In this document: positions 20,619 to 31,734 of the stretch, piece after piece
Layout: the number at the start of each line of letters is the position of its first letter
Numbering within the stretch: the stretch's first letter is position 1
From: Oleiagrimonas sp. C23AA
Lineage (GTDB): Bacteria > Pseudomonadota > Gammaproteobacteria > Xanthomonadales > Rhodanobacteraceae
Length of the DNA stretch: 64,000 nt
Direction of reading: 5' to 3'
NCBI RefSeq assembly: GCF_011759385.1
Contig: NZ_JAARLY010000001.1
Coordinates: 310,001 to 374,000, forward strand
Translations under genes and position numbers: made by a program
The notes under the pieces: model-generated
Databases searched by the model: none
What the model was told of the DNA's origin: nothing
What the model saw: the letters and a program-made list of their open reading frames with translations, nothing else

Positions 20619-22727
20619 TCAGTGCACCGCCTGCGAGGCGGGCAGAGGACTGTCGGCCGTATCCGGCGCGTGGCTGCGCGCCAGCACGTGGCCCAGGGTA
20701 TTGATATTGTCGGTAAGGCGATCGCACAGGCCGCGCAGGGTGCCGATGTGTTCGTCGTCATCGAGTGCTTCGTCATCGTGCAGGGTGCGCGCCAGCTTGC
20801 GCTGACGGCTGCGAAGGTCCGGCAAGTTGGCCGCGTGACCGTCCACCAGGGCGTTGGCCAGCTCGCGTGTGGCCTCGACGCAGGCATCAATGAATGCCTG
20901 TGTGGCCGGGTGCCAGGGAACCTCGTCGGCCTCCTGGTGCAGCGCTTCCAGGTGCATGGCGGTGCGCACCAGGCGGTTGCCGTTGGCCAGCAGGCTTTGC
21001 GCCAGTTCCAGTGTGCGCGGCGGGGTACCCGGCTCATTGCGCAGCTTGCCCAGCGAGGCCTCGGCCTGGCTGCGCGCGGCGCGGGCGGCAGTGCGTGCCT
21101 CGCGCCGCTCTTCGGCCGGATCGGGCGCGGCCAGTGTGGCCAGGTAGTCGGCGTAGGCGCGCAGCATCTCGGCCAGCACCACGCGGATGCGTCGGCGCTC
21201 CCAGGTGGGCCACACGAGGTAGGCGGTCAGTGCGGCGATGCTGCCAAGCACCGTGTTGAGCGCGCGATCGACCACCGCTTCACCCGACGGTACGCCCTCG
21301 AAGGCCAGCAGGATCACCACGGTGCCGGTGAGTGCGGCCACGCCCACGCCGTAGTGTGCGGTGGCCAGGTAACGGAAGGCGAAACACAGCAGCGCCATCA
21401 GCGCCAGGTGGGCCCAGACATCGTGCGGCGACAGCGCCAGCATGGCGGTCGTCAGCAGCAGGCCGCCAATGGTGCCGACCACGCGCAGCAGGCCGAAGCT
21501 GAAGGTGGCGCCAAAGTCTGGGCGCAGCACGATGGCGGCGGTCATCGGCATCCAGTAGCCGTGCGGCAATTGCAGGATGCGCCCGGTAATAAGTGCCAGC
21601 CCCACACAGACCGCGCAGCGCAGCGCATGGCGAAAGGCCGAGGACTGCAGATGCAGATTGGCACGCACGGTGGCCTGCGCCGAGGTCATGCGCAGCGCCT
21701 TGGGCAGGCGCCGCTCGGCGGCACTGGCGCGCAGCTCGCCGCGGCTGCCGGCCCAGCGGCTGTTGCGCACCGCGGCGCCAAGCTGGCCGATCAGCGTATG
21801 CAGATGTCGGCCCAGCGGTCGGGGCAGCTGTTGCGCGTTACCCGCTTCCAGACGTTTCAGACGCTCCAGGGCGCGCTCGGCATGATGCGGCGGCTCGGCT
21901 TCGGTCAGCGCCTTGGCAATGCCCAAAAGCACGCGAGCGACGGCCAGATCCACCCGCTGGCGCGTACGCGTCTGGTGCGGCCCGATATCGGCCATGGCCA
22001 GCAGTTCCAGGCGCATGCGCTCGGCAAGTTCCAGTAGTACCACGAACGCTTCCATGGCGCGCCCGCGACCACTGCGGCCGAGCAGGGTCTGCTGCAACTC
22101 GGTCATGGACTCGGTCAGCGGCGGCGCGTCGCCGTCGCCGGGGCGCTGGCGCGCCATCGTCGCCAGGTCTTCATAGACGCGGGCCAGCGCATGACGTTCG
22201 GGACGGTAGCGTTGTAGCGGCCAGGCCATGATCGCCAGCACCGCCTGCAGCAGGCCACCACCCAGAATCAGCGCCGAGGCGCCCAGCGCGCGGGTGCCGG
22301 CCAGTGGTTCGGCGGCAGCGATGACCAGCAGGATCACGCTGATCATGCCGACGCGGGCAATGTTGGGGCCGAACAGCACCAGCAGCCCGCCCAAAAAGCT
22401 CCAGATCATCACCACCGGCAGCAGCCACAGGCTGTGCGTGCCGATCAGAAACCCGACCAGGCCCGACAGCGCGCCGGCCAGCGAGGCCAGGCCGATCATC
22501 AGCAGGCGCTGGCGATAGGGGCCGGGCTGATCGGAAAACATCACGTTCAGCGCACCGGCGCCCAGGCCCACGCCCACCTCGGCGTGGCCGCTGGCAAAGC
22601 CGAGGGCCAGCGGCAGCACGACCGCCAGCGTATTGCGCAGCGCTACGCGCAGCGGCACGTCCGGGCGCTTGAACTGGGTCAGTGAGGTGAGAAATGCAGT
22701 GCGAAGCGAATAGGAGCCGGCGGCCAT
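20619..22727 (-). CDS. FUSC-family inner-membrane protein (YccS/YhfK-like, putative aromatic acid exporter)
   Basis: A 702-residue protein with two membrane blocks of about six helices each (roughly 25-170 and 365-500), separated and followed by soluble helical regions rich in Ala, Arg and Glu. This is the FUSC layout seen in YccS, YhfK and AaeB. The segment GPNIARVGMISVILLVIAA in block one and LRPDFGATFSFGLLRVVGTI in block two are typical. Members are thought to export aromatic or other acids. The gene stands alone, with the efpL terminator just upstream; the ATG at 22727 fits the family N-terminus. Substrate unknown. Confidence 0.85.
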   Translation of the reverse strand: MAAGSYSLRTAFLTSLTQFKRPDVPLRVALRNTLAVVLPLALGFASGHAEVGVGLGAGALNVMFSDQPGPYRQRLLMIGLASLAGALSGLVGFLIGTHSLWLLPVVMIWSFLGGLLVLFGPNIARVGMISVILLVIAAAEPLAGTRALGASALILGGGLLQAVLAIMAWPLQRYRPERHALARVYEDLATMARQRPGDGDAPPLTESMTELQQTLLGRSGRGRAMEAFVVLLELAERMRLELLAMADIGPHQTRTRQRVDLAVARVLLGIAKALTEAEPPHHAERALERLKRLEAGNAQQLPRPLGRHLHTLIGQLGAAVRNSRWAGSRGELRASAAERRLPKALRMTSAQATVRANLHLQSSAFRHALRCAVCVGLALITGRILQLPHGYWMPMTAAIVLRPDFGATFSFGLLRVVGTIGGLLLTTAMLALSPHDVWAHLALMALLCFAFRYLATAHYGVGVAALTGTVVILLAFEGVPSGEAVVDRALNTVLGSIAALTAYLVWPTWERRRIRVVLAEMLRAYADYLATLAAPDPAEERREARTAARAARSQAEASLGKLRNEPGTPPRTLELAQSLLANGNRLVRTAMHLEALHQEADEVPWHPATQAFIDACVEATRELANALVDGHAANLPDLRSRQRKLARTLHDDEALDDDEHIGTLRGLCDRLTDNINTLGHVLARSHAPDTADSPLPASQAVH

Positions 22728-22806
22728 GGGCGGCGAATGTCGTCGTCGGTGGGCTGGGGGAAGTGGCTTAATTGTGCGCCACCGCGGCTGTCTGTGCGCT
22801 GTAGAT

Positions 22807-22846
22807 ACGCAAAAGGGCCGGCCTTGCCGGGCCAGCCCTTTTGCGT
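22807..22846 (-). terminator. Hairpin terminator after efpL
   Basis: A perfect 12-bp outer stem, ACGCAAAAGGGC paired with GCCCTTTTGCGT, with an inner GGCC stem. It lies 17 bases past the efpL stop and separates it from the FUSC gene. The T-run lies within the stem. Confidence 0.75.
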
Positions 22847-22862
22847 GCGTGGTGGGCAGCGC

Positions 22863-23426
22863 TCAGGCGCGACCGGAGAACTCGCCCGTCAGCGTGTTCA
22901 CGTTCACGCGCTCGCCAGTGGTGATGTATTCGGGCACCTGGATTTCCAGGCCGGTTTCCAGCGTGGCCGGCTTGGAGCGCTTGGTGGCGCTGGCGCCCTT
23001 GAGCTCCGGGGCGGTCTCGGCCACGGCGAGCACCACGGTGGAGGGCACCTGCAAGCCCACCGGCGCATCGTCGATCAGCTGCACGTAGCAGTCTTCCAGA
23101 CCGTCGGTGATGTAGCCGGCGTTATCGCCCACCAGTTCCGGGGGCAGCATGTACTGAGTGTAGTCCTCCTGGTCCATGAACACGAACAGCTCGCCTTCCT
23201 TGTAGGAGAAGTTGGCCAGTCGGCGCAGCAATTCCACTTCCTTCAGGTCGTCGTCGGCACGCAGGCTGAGGTCGAACTTCTGCGCCCCGGGAATCGAATA
23301 CATGGTGAAGCGGAAGGTGACATTGCCGCCGCGCGCGGTCGGAGCGCTGCGCTCGATGTCGCGAACCTGATACACGCTGGCGTTGTATTCGACGACGTTG
23401 CCTTTCTTGATATCGGAAGCTTTCAT
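22863..23426 (-). CDS. efpL: Elongation factor P-like protein EfpL (YeiP)
   Basis: A 187-residue EF-P paralogue that relieves ribosome stalling at polyproline and some other motifs. It is assigned to EfpL/YeiP rather than EF-P because the tip of domain I reads SAPTARGG, with Arg32 replacing the modifiable Lys of EF-P. The C-terminal domain has the YeiP-like stretches [20 protein letters not shown] and [12 protein letters not shown] 23426 matches the family start. No Shine-Dalgarno sequence precedes it: the leader there is pyrimidine-rich, which is unusual. It stands alone, followed by a hairpin terminator. Confidence 0.93.
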   Translation of the reverse strand: MKASDIKKGNVVEYNASVYQVRDIERSAPTARGGNVTFRFTMYSIPGAQKFDLSLRADDDLKEVELLRRLANFSYKEGELFVFMDQEDYTQYMLPPELVGDNAGYITDGLEDCYVQLIDDAPVGLQVPSTVVLAVAETAPELKGASATKRSKPATLETGLEIQVPEYITTGERVNVNTLTGEFSGRA

Positions 23427-23552
23427 AGGAGCGAGGAGTGAGTAGAGAGAAGTGTGGAGTGAGAGGATAAGCGTGAAGAGCAGTGACGAGTGAGGGAGCG
23501 TGGGGGCAGCGAGCTTTCTCCCACTTCTCACTCCTCGCCACTCACTCCCGCT
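23427..23552. repeat. Purine/pyrimidine-biased intergenic repeat with inverted arms
   Basis: About 80 bases are almost pure purine on the + strand with GAGTGAG-like units, followed by about 40 pyrimidine-rich bases. The 12-base arms GCGAGGAGTGAG (23431-23442) and CTCACTCCTCGC (23527-23538) are exact inverted repeats, and the match continues imperfectly through AAGTG and GAG. It fills the whole gap between efpL and the SDR gene, so it also forms the efpL leader. Confidence 0.7.
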
Positions 23553-24320
23553 CTATTTGGGCGCCAGCCGAACCGCGCCGTCCAGGCGAATGGTTTCGCC
23601 ATTGATATAGCGGTTGCCGAGTATAAAGGCCACCGTGTCGGCGTATTCCTCCGGCTTGCCCAGGCGCGAGGGGAACGGGATGGAGGCCGACAGCGATTCC
23701 TGCACCGCTTCAGGCATGCCATCGACCATCGGTGTCCAGAAGATGCCCGGAGCGATGGTGGCCACGCGGATGCCAAATCGCGACAGTTCGCGCGCCATCG
23801 GCAGCGTCATGCCGACCACGCCGCCCTTGGAGGCTGAATAGGCGGCCTGGCCGATCTGGCCTTCGTAGGCGGCCACGGAAGCGGTATTGACGATGACACC
23901 ACGCTCGCCGTCCTCTCCTGCCTCGTTGTGCTGCATCTGGTCGGCGGCGGCCTTGGCCACGTTGAAGCTGCCGATCAGGTTCACGGTGACGGTGCGCGAG
24001 AAGGTGTCCAGCGGCATCGGCCCCTGCTTGCCCAGCACGCGCCCGGCGCCCAGGATGCCGGCGCAGTTGATCACGGTATTGAGCCCGCCCATGGCGTCCT
24101 TGGCGGCAGCCACTTGCGCGACCACCTCGGCTTCGCTGGCGACATCGGTGCGCATGAAGCGCGCCGCATTGCCCAGTTCGGCGGCCGCAGCCTCACCTTT
24201 TTCCTGGTTGACGTCGAACAGCGTCACCTGGCCGCCGTTGGCGACGAAGTGGCGCGCCACGGCAAAGCCCAGTCCCGAGGCGCCACCGGTGATGATGGCC
24301 TTGACCTTGTCGAGCTGCAT
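23553..24320 (-). CDS. Short-chain dehydrogenase (3-hydroxyacyl-CoA dehydrogenase type 2-like)
   Basis: A 255-residue NAD(P)-dependent SDR. The cofactor motif TGGASGLGFAVA is at about 10-21, NCAGILGAG at ~90, and the catalytic Ser-Tyr-Lys is in VNTASVAAYEG and AAYSASKGG. It ends with NGETIRLDGAVRLAPK, typical of the HSD17B10/2-methyl-3-hydroxybutyryl-CoA dehydrogenase group, which acts in beta-oxidation and isoleucine breakdown. ATG 24320 follows GGAGG with a 6-base gap, which is better than the ATG 12 bases upstream. The flanking genes are unrelated. The precise substrate is inferred from family resemblance. Confidence 0.87.
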   Translation of the reverse strand: MQLDKVKAIITGGASGLGFAVARHFVANGGQVTLFDVNQEKGEAAAAELGNAARFMRTDVASEAEVVAQVAAAKDAMGGLNTVINCAGILGAGRVLGKQGPMPLDTFSRTVTVNLIGSFNVAKAAADQMQHNEAGEDGERGVIVNTASVAAYEGQIGQAAYSASKGGVVGMTLPMARELSRFGIRVATIAPGIFWTPMVDGMPEAVQESLSASIPFPSRLGKPEEYADTVAFILGNRYINGETIRLDGAVRLAPK

Positions 24321-24420
24321 GCGGACCTCCAATCAATTGCGGGTACGAGAAAGCCGGCCATTGTAGCCGTTTCATGCCAAATCGCGATGACGAGCATTCC
24401 AGTCGTGTGGTGCCGGTGGC

Positions 24421-24987
24421 TCAGCGGTTCAGGCTGGCTTGCCAATCCTCGCGTTCGGCCAGTTCGGCAAAGGCGATCACCGGTGTCGGCGGTGTGGCCG
24501 GCTCGGCCAGCTGCTTTTGCCACACGCCGACATCGTGCCATTGGCCCAGCTTGTAGCCGGCCTTGTACCAGGTGCCGGTGTGCACGAAACCGAAGCGCTC
24601 GTGCAGGGCGATGCTGACCTGGCCGGGCAGGGTGATCACGCTCAACGCCTGGGTGATGCCCTGCATGGCCAGGGTATCGAGCAGGGCGGTGTAGAGCCGG
24701 CGCGCCACCCCACGGCGGCGCGCGTCCGGATGCACATAGACAGAGGTTTCGCAGATCCAGTCGTAGGCGGCGCGGTCACGAAAGCGCGAGGCATAGGCGT
24801 AACCGAGCACGCGGCCCTGGTCTTCCAGCACCAGCCACGGATAGTGCGCCAGGCGATCGGCAACGCGTTGGCGCATGGCCTCGGCATCGGGCACCTGCGT
24901 TTCGAAGGTGATCACCGAGTCGGTGACGGTGGGCGCGTAGATGGCGGCGATGGCGGCGGCGTCGCCGTCGCGGGCAATGCGGATCAT
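24421..24987 (-). CDS. GNAT N-acetyltransferase (phosphinothricin acetyltransferase-like)
   Basis: A 188-residue GNAT enzyme using acetyl-CoA. The pattern is that of Pat/Bar/MnaT proteins: IYAPTVTDSVITFE near the N-terminus, VLGYAYASRFRDRAAYDW, the pyrophosphate loop VHPDARRRGVARRLY, and FGFVHTGTWYKAGYKLGQWHD. The family acetylates phosphinothricin, methionine sulfoximine or similar amino acid analogues. The MIRIARDGD start at 24987 lies 10 bases after the stop of the next GNAT gene upstream, so the two form a small operon. Substrate is inferred only. Confidence 0.86.
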   Translation of the reverse strand: MIRIARDGDAAAIAAIYAPTVTDSVITFETQVPDAEAMRQRVADRLAHYPWLVLEDQGRVLGYAYASRFRDRAAYDWICETSVYVHPDARRRGVARRLYTALLDTLAMQGITQALSVITLPGQVSIALHERFGFVHTGTWYKAGYKLGQWHDVGVWQKQLAEPATPPTPVIAFAELAEREDWQASLNR

Positions 24988-24997
24988 GCGGGCAGTC

Positions 24998-25489
24998 TCA
25001 GGCCAGTTCGCGCAGGTAATAGCGGTCGCAGGCAAAGTGCCCGGTATCGCCCAGCGGCGCTGCGATGGGCGTGAAGCCGGATTTCAGATACAGCGCCTTG
25101 GCGCCGTCCATGCCGGTCAGTGTTTCGATGTAGCAACGCGTGTAGTCCATGGCGCGGGCGGCTTCCAGGCAGCGCGCCATCAGCGCATGGCCGGCTCCCA
25201 GGCCCCGCAGTTCGCGCAGGAAGTACATCTTGCGCAGCTCGCAGGTGCCGTCACCTTGCCCGTCAAGCGGCGCGATGCCGGCGCCGCCCATGACCCGGCC
25301 ATCCTTTTCCACCACGAAGTAGGCGCGACCGGGTACCTCGTAGGCGCCGTGCAAGGTGTCCACTTCCGGGTCGTGGATGGCAAACCCTGGGCCGTCGGCA
25401 CCGAACTCGGGCATCACGGCGCGGATCACCGCGGCCATGGCGGCCTCGTCGGCGGGACGGATCGGGCGAATGGTGAAGGTGTCGGACAT
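24998..25489 (-). CDS. GNAT N-acetyltransferase
   Basis: A 163-residue GNAT protein with the standard fold order: FTIRPIRPADEAAMAAVIR at the start, the beta4 segment RAYFVVEKDGRVMGGAGIAPL, the acetyl-CoA loop RGLGAGHALMARCLEAAR and a C-terminal DRYYLREL. The MYFLRELRGLGAG segment resembles small-molecule or amino-acid acetyltransferases. It is the first gene of a two-GNAT operon. The substrate is unknown. Confidence 0.85.
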   Translation of the reverse strand: MSDTFTIRPIRPADEAAMAAVIRAVMPEFGADGPGFAIHDPEVDTLHGAYEVPGRAYFVVEKDGRVMGGAGIAPLDGQGDGTCELRKMYFLRELRGLGAGHALMARCLEAARAMDYTRCYIETLTGMDGAKALYLKSGFTPIAAPLGDTGHFACDRYYLRELA

Positions 25490-25759
25490 GGCGATTTGGG
25501 TTGTGCGGTGAATGTCGGCGGATGATGCGTGGGCCTGGCCTGTCGCGCGTCATCCGGAAAGGTCGAGGATCGGCATCATACGCCCGCCGCTGGCCGAGTG
25601 GGTGGCGTTTTTGCAGCTTGAACTTGAGAGCTCGGGCAAGATGTTGCGCGCGCCCAAATCACCGCGCAAATGCGCGAGTTTCTGGGGAACGTTGGCGTAT
25701 CATGCCCGGCTTCGGCGCGCGTTCCTGGCGTGCCTGTGGAGCGGAACAAGGAGGCAAGC

Positions 25760-27082
25760 GTGTCGCAGCAGGCTGGACGGTCGGTGGGCCTTTGGGGCGC
25801 CATCGCCATTGGCGTGGGCGGCATGGTCGGCGGTGGCATCTTCGCGGTGCTTGGCGAGGCGGTGTCCATCGCCCACGGCGCCACGCCGCTGGCGTTTCTG
25901 GCCGGCGGCCTGCTGGCCTGGCTGACCGCGCTGGCCTACGCACATCTTTCGGTGGCGTTTCCCAGTCGCGGCGGCACGGTGGTGTTCATCGACCAGGCAT
26001 TTGGCAACAACCTGCTTTCGGGCAGCGTCAACCTGATGCTGTGGTTGAGTTACCTGGTGACCATCGCGCTGTACGCCACGGCGTTTGCCTCGTATGCGGA
26101 AACCTTTTTCGCCTCCCCGCGTGCGCCGTGGCTGCATCATGTGCTGATTACCGCGGCCATCGCCTTGCCGATGCTGATCAACATCGCCAACGCCGGTCTG
26201 GTCAGCCGTTCGGAGACGGCCATCGTGGGCCTCAAGGTGGCCTTGATCGCGCTGGTGATCGTGGCCAGTGCGCCGTACGTGAAGCTAGGCCCGATGACGG
26301 CCACGCCGCCGTCGGCCTGGGGCGCGGCCATTCCCGCCGGACTTATTATCTTCGTGGCCTACGAGGGCTTTGAGCTGATTGCCAATTCGGCCGAGGACAT
26401 CACCGCGCCGTCACGCACCTTGCCGCGCGCATTCATGGCCTGCGTGCTGTTCGTGGTCGCACTTTACGTGCTGATTGCGGTGATTACCGTGGGTACCGTG
26501 CCGGAAGCTCAGCTGCTCAAGGCCAAAGACTACGTGCTGGCGGTGGCCGCCGAGCCGGCGCTGGGCCACGCAGGTTTTATCATCGTGGCGCTGGCCGCCT
26601 TGCTGGCCACGTTCTCGGCCATCAACGCCACCATTTACGGTACCGCGCGACTGGGCTACGTGCTGGCCAAGGATGGTCAGTTGCCGCAGCGCTTTGCGCG
26701 CCAACGGGCCAGCACGCCCGTGACCGGCGTCATTGCCACCGCGCTGATCGCCATGGTGCTGGCCAACCTGATCGACCTGACCGACATCGCCATCATCGGT
26801 AGTGCCAGTTTCCTGCTGGTGTTCGCGCTGGTCGGGGCCAGCGCCTGGCGCCTGCGGGCGCGCATTGGCGGGCCGTCGTGGGTGTATGCACTAGGTGCAC
26901 TGAGCTGCGCCGGTGCATTGGTGGTGCTGCTGATTCACACCTGGCGCGGCAATGCCTTTGGCGTGGTGGTGTTTGCGGCCTTCGCGCTGATTTCGCTGTT
27001 GTTCGAGTGGCTCTACGGGCGTTACGTGCGCGGGCATTTTCTGGGGCGTGCCTACGTGGGCTCAGACGACGCTGCCGCCTGA
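25760..27082 (+). CDS. APC-family amino acid permease
   Basis: A 440-residue inner-membrane transporter with about twelve helices, predicted to import amino acids or polyamines by proton coupling. The first helix carries IGVGGMVGGGIFAVLGEA, the Gly-rich unwound segment that binds the amino and carboxyl groups of the substrate in APC/LeuT-fold proteins; IIFVAYEGFELIANSAEDI is the conserved TM6 region. GTG 25760 is fixed by AAGGAGG 5 bases upstream; the frame also stays open ~30 codons before it. A 270-base gap upstream holds its promoter; I recognise no operator there. The substrate cannot be read. Confidence 0.87.
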   Translation: MSQQAGRSVGLWGAIAIGVGGMVGGGIFAVLGEAVSIAHGATPLAFLAGGLLAWLTALAYAHLSVAFPSRGGTVVFIDQAFGNNLLSGSVNLMLWLSYLVTIALYATAFASYAETFFASPRAPWLHHVLITAAIALPMLINIANAGLVSRSETAIVGLKVALIALVIVASAPYVKLGPMTATPPSAWGAAIPAGLIIFVAYEGFELIANSAEDITAPSRTLPRAFMACVLFVVALYVLIAVITVGTVPEAQLLKAKDYVLAVAAEPALGHAGFIIVALAALLATFSAINATIYGTARLGYVLAKDGQLPQRFARQRASTPVTGVIATALIAMVLANLIDLTDIAIIGSASFLLVFALVGASAWRLRARIGGPSWVYALGALSCAGALVVLLIHTWRGNAFGVVVFAAFALISLLFEWLYGRYVRGHFLGRAYVGSDDAAA

Positions 27083-27165
27083 ACGCGTGCTGCAGGGCGC
27101 CATGACCGCGCCCGGAGCGGGCGTCTACAATGGCGCGCTCGGCATACATCGAATGGGAATGACGC

Positions 27166-28335
27166 ATGGCTGCACGGCTCGATCCGCTGGACCTGTACAA
27201 CGTTCGCGCGCTGCTGACCGACGAGGAGCGCATGGTGCAGGACACCGTGGGGCGCTTTGTCGATGAGAAGGTGCTGCCGATCATCGGCGACTGTTTCGAC
27301 CAGGGCCGTTTTCCGTCCGAGCTGATCCCCGAGATCGCCGGGCTGGGCCTGCTTGGCGCCACCATCCCCGAGGAATACGGCTGCGCCGGCATGAGCGGGG
27401 TCAGCTACGGCCTGATCTGCCAGGAGCTGGAGCGTGGCGACTCGGGCCTGCGCAGCTTCGCCTCGGTGCAAAGCTCGCTGTGCATGTACCCGATCTACGC
27501 CTATGGCAGCGAGGAGCAGAAGCGCCAGTACTTGCCGAAGATGGCTACCGGCGAGGTGATTGGCTGCTTCGGCCTGACCGAGCCGCACGGCGGTTCGGAC
27601 CCGTCCAACATGAAGACCCATGCCAAGCGCGATGGCGGCGACTGGGTCATCAATGGCGCCAAGATGTGGATCACCAACGGCAATCTGGCGCACATCGCCA
27701 TTGTCTGGGCACAGACCGACGATGGCATCCAGGGCTTCATCGTGCCGACCGACAGCAAGGGCTTCAGTGCGCAGGAAGTGCACAAGAAGATGAGCCTGCG
27801 CGCCTCGGTGACCAGCGCGCTGTATTTTGATGACGTGCGCATTCCCGACAGCCAGCGCCTACCCAGCGTGAAGGGCCTGAAGGGGCCGCTTGGCTGCCTG
27901 ACCCAGGCTCGCTACGGCATTACCTGGGGCCCCATCGGTGCCGCGCAGGCCTGCCTCAAGGAGGCGCTGGACTACACCGCCGAGCGCATGCTGTTCGGTC
28001 GCCCGCTGGCCGCCAACCAGGCCGTGCAGTTGAAGCTGGCCGATATTGCCCGGCGTATCACCTCGGCGCAGATGCTGTCACTACAGCTGGGTCGCCTGAA
28101 GGATGCCGGCAAGCTGGCACCGACGCAGGTCAGCCTGGCCAAGTGGAACAACGTGCGCATGGCACTGGATGCGGCTCGCGAGTGCCGTGACATCTTGGGC
28201 GGCGCCGGTATCACCACTGAGCACGCGGCCATTCGCCATGCGCTGAATCTGGAATCGGTGATCACCTACGAGGGTACCGAGACCGTGCATCAGCTGGTGG
28301 TGGGCCGCGAGCTGACCGGCATCAACGCGTTCTGA
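27166..28335 (+). CDS. gcdH: Glutaryl-CoA dehydrogenase-like acyl-CoA dehydrogenase
   Basis: A 389-residue FAD enzyme expected to oxidise and decarboxylate glutaryl-CoA to crotonyl-CoA in lysine/tryptophan breakdown. SGLRSFASVQSSLCMYPI contains the Arg used by GCDH to bind the gamma-carboxylate. The FAD region is CFGLTEPHGGSDPSNM and the catalytic Glu lies in ITYEGTETVHQL. Ending RELTGINAF is typical for GCDH. A TACAAT -10-like box at 27126-27131 may serve it. A GNAT gene follows after 7 bases. It fits with the AmaB-type dehydrogenase at 44738, which makes 2-aminoadipate in the same lysine route. Confidence 0.87.
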   Translation: MAARLDPLDLYNVRALLTDEERMVQDTVGRFVDEKVLPIIGDCFDQGRFPSELIPEIAGLGLLGATIPEEYGCAGMSGVSYGLICQELERGDSGLRSFASVQSSLCMYPIYAYGSEEQKRQYLPKMATGEVIGCFGLTEPHGGSDPSNMKTHAKRDGGDWVINGAKMWITNGNLAHIAIVWAQTDDGIQGFIVPTDSKGFSAQEVHKKMSLRASVTSALYFDDVRIPDSQRLPSVKGLKGPLGCLTQARYGITWGPIGAAQACLKEALDYTAERMLFGRPLAANQAVQLKLADIARRITSAQMLSLQLGRLKDAGKLAPTQVSLAKWNNVRMALDAARECRDILGGAGITTEHAAIRHALNLESVITYEGTETVHQLVVGRELTGINAF

Positions 28336-28342
28336 GATCGCC

Positions 28343-28879
28343 ATGCCGGCGCCACGCATCGATACCGAACGTCTGGTTCTGCGCCCGCCGACAGCGCAGG
28401 ATTTTGAGGCGTGGGCGGCGTTTCAGGCCGACCCGGTGGCCATGGCCTTCATGGGCGGCGCCAGATCGCGCGCCCAGGCCTGGCGGCATTTCATCGCCGC
28501 GGTCGGCGCCTGGGTCGTGCAGGGGCACTCGTTGTTTTCGATCATCGAGCGCGAGAGTCGGCAGTGGATCGGCACCACCGGCGCCTGGCAGCCGGAAGGT
28601 TGGGCCGGGCTGGAAGTGGGTTGGTGTATCGCGCGCCGCTTCCAGCGTCGTGGCTATGCCTTGGAGGCTGCCGGCGCGGCGCGGGACTGGGCGTTTGCGC
28701 ACCTGCAGGTGGACGAGGTGGTGCACTACATTCCGCCTGGGCACGATGCCTCCCGGGCCGTTGCCACGCGCCTGGGTTCACAGTGCCGGCAACGGGTCGA
28801 CATGCCCGAGCCATTCGCTGGCACCGAGGTGGAGTTGTGGTCGCAGTCTCGCCGCGACTGGCAGGCTGCTCGCCCATGA
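28343..28879 (+). CDS. GNAT N-acetyltransferase, RimJ/RimL type
   Basis: A 178-residue acetyltransferase starting PAPRIDTERLVLRPPTAQDF, the typical first strand of RimJ/RimL-like GNATs, with ARRFQRRGYALEAAGAARDW as the acetyl-CoA loop. It follows gcdH by 7 bases and its stop overlaps the cupin gene start (ATGA), so the three genes are probably co-transcribed. Its target (a protein N-terminus or a small molecule) is unknown. Confidence 0.85.
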   Translation: MPAPRIDTERLVLRPPTAQDFEAWAAFQADPVAMAFMGGARSRAQAWRHFIAAVGAWVVQGHSLFSIIERESRQWIGTTGAWQPEGWAGLEVGWCIARRFQRRGYALEAAGAARDWAFAHLQVDEVVHYIPPGHDASRAVATRLGSQCRQRVDMPEPFAGTEVELWSQSRRDWQAARP

Positions 28880-29400
28880 ACGACGTGCTTCCCCATGCGC
28901 TGCAACTGGCGCCAGGTCGGGATGTACCCAATCACCCGCGCTATCCGTTGCTGCTTTACCGCCAGGTGCTGCCGGTAAGCACGGCTGATCTGGCCGCAGC
29001 GTTCGAGGCCCGCTTCCGGGCGCATGACTGGCCGGCGCAATGGCGCGCGGGCATCTACCCGTATCACCACTATCACGCCAGCGCCCACGAGGCGTTTGGC
29101 ATCGCCGCCGGGTCGGCACGCGTGCGCCTGGGTGGTGAGGACGGTATTGATGTGGAACTGACCGCCGGCGATGTGCTGGTGCTGCCCGCCGGTACCGCGC
29201 ACCGCGGGCTGGAGGCGAGCGCCGATTTTGTTGCCGTCGGCGCGTATCCGCGCGGAGCCGGGGTGGACATGCATCGTGCTGGCGGCGGCATGGCCAGGCA
29301 ACGAGCGCAGATCGCCAACGTGCCGCACCCGGGGGCTGACCCGGCCTATGGCGCCGCCGGTGCCTTGATGCGCTTGTGGCCCACGTCGCCCGATTCCTGA
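28876..29400 (+). CDS. Cupin-fold protein
   Basis: A 174-residue single-cupin protein. Motif 1 is YHHYHASAHEAFGIAAG, with three His and a Glu as possible metal ligands; motif 2 is LPAGTAHRGLEAS. ATG 28876 overlaps the preceding stop as ATGA and defines the start, although the frame remains open upstream. The protein matches small bacterial cupins often annotated as hypothetical. It may bind a metal and a small sugar or organic acid, but no reaction can be assigned. Confidence 0.8.
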   Translation: MNDVLPHALQLAPGRDVPNHPRYPLLLYRQVLPVSTADLAAAFEARFRAHDWPAQWRAGIYPYHHYHASAHEAFGIAAGSARVRLGGEDGIDVELTAGDVLVLPAGTAHRGLEASADFVAVGAYPRGAGVDMHRAGGGMARQRAQIANVPHPGADPAYGAAGALMRLWPTSPDS

Positions 29401-29454
29401 CTGACGCGCGCGCTGGTGCGCGTGGACATTCCTCTTTTTCGAAACTGGTACGAC

Positions 29455-31730
<2,276 letters not shown>

Positions 31731-31734
<4 letters not shown>

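Noticed and set aside
25512-25925. A 137-codon + strand open frame before the amino acid permease
   Set aside because: It overlaps the permease start in another frame; the permease GTG has an ideal AAGGAGG site, and the small product has no features.
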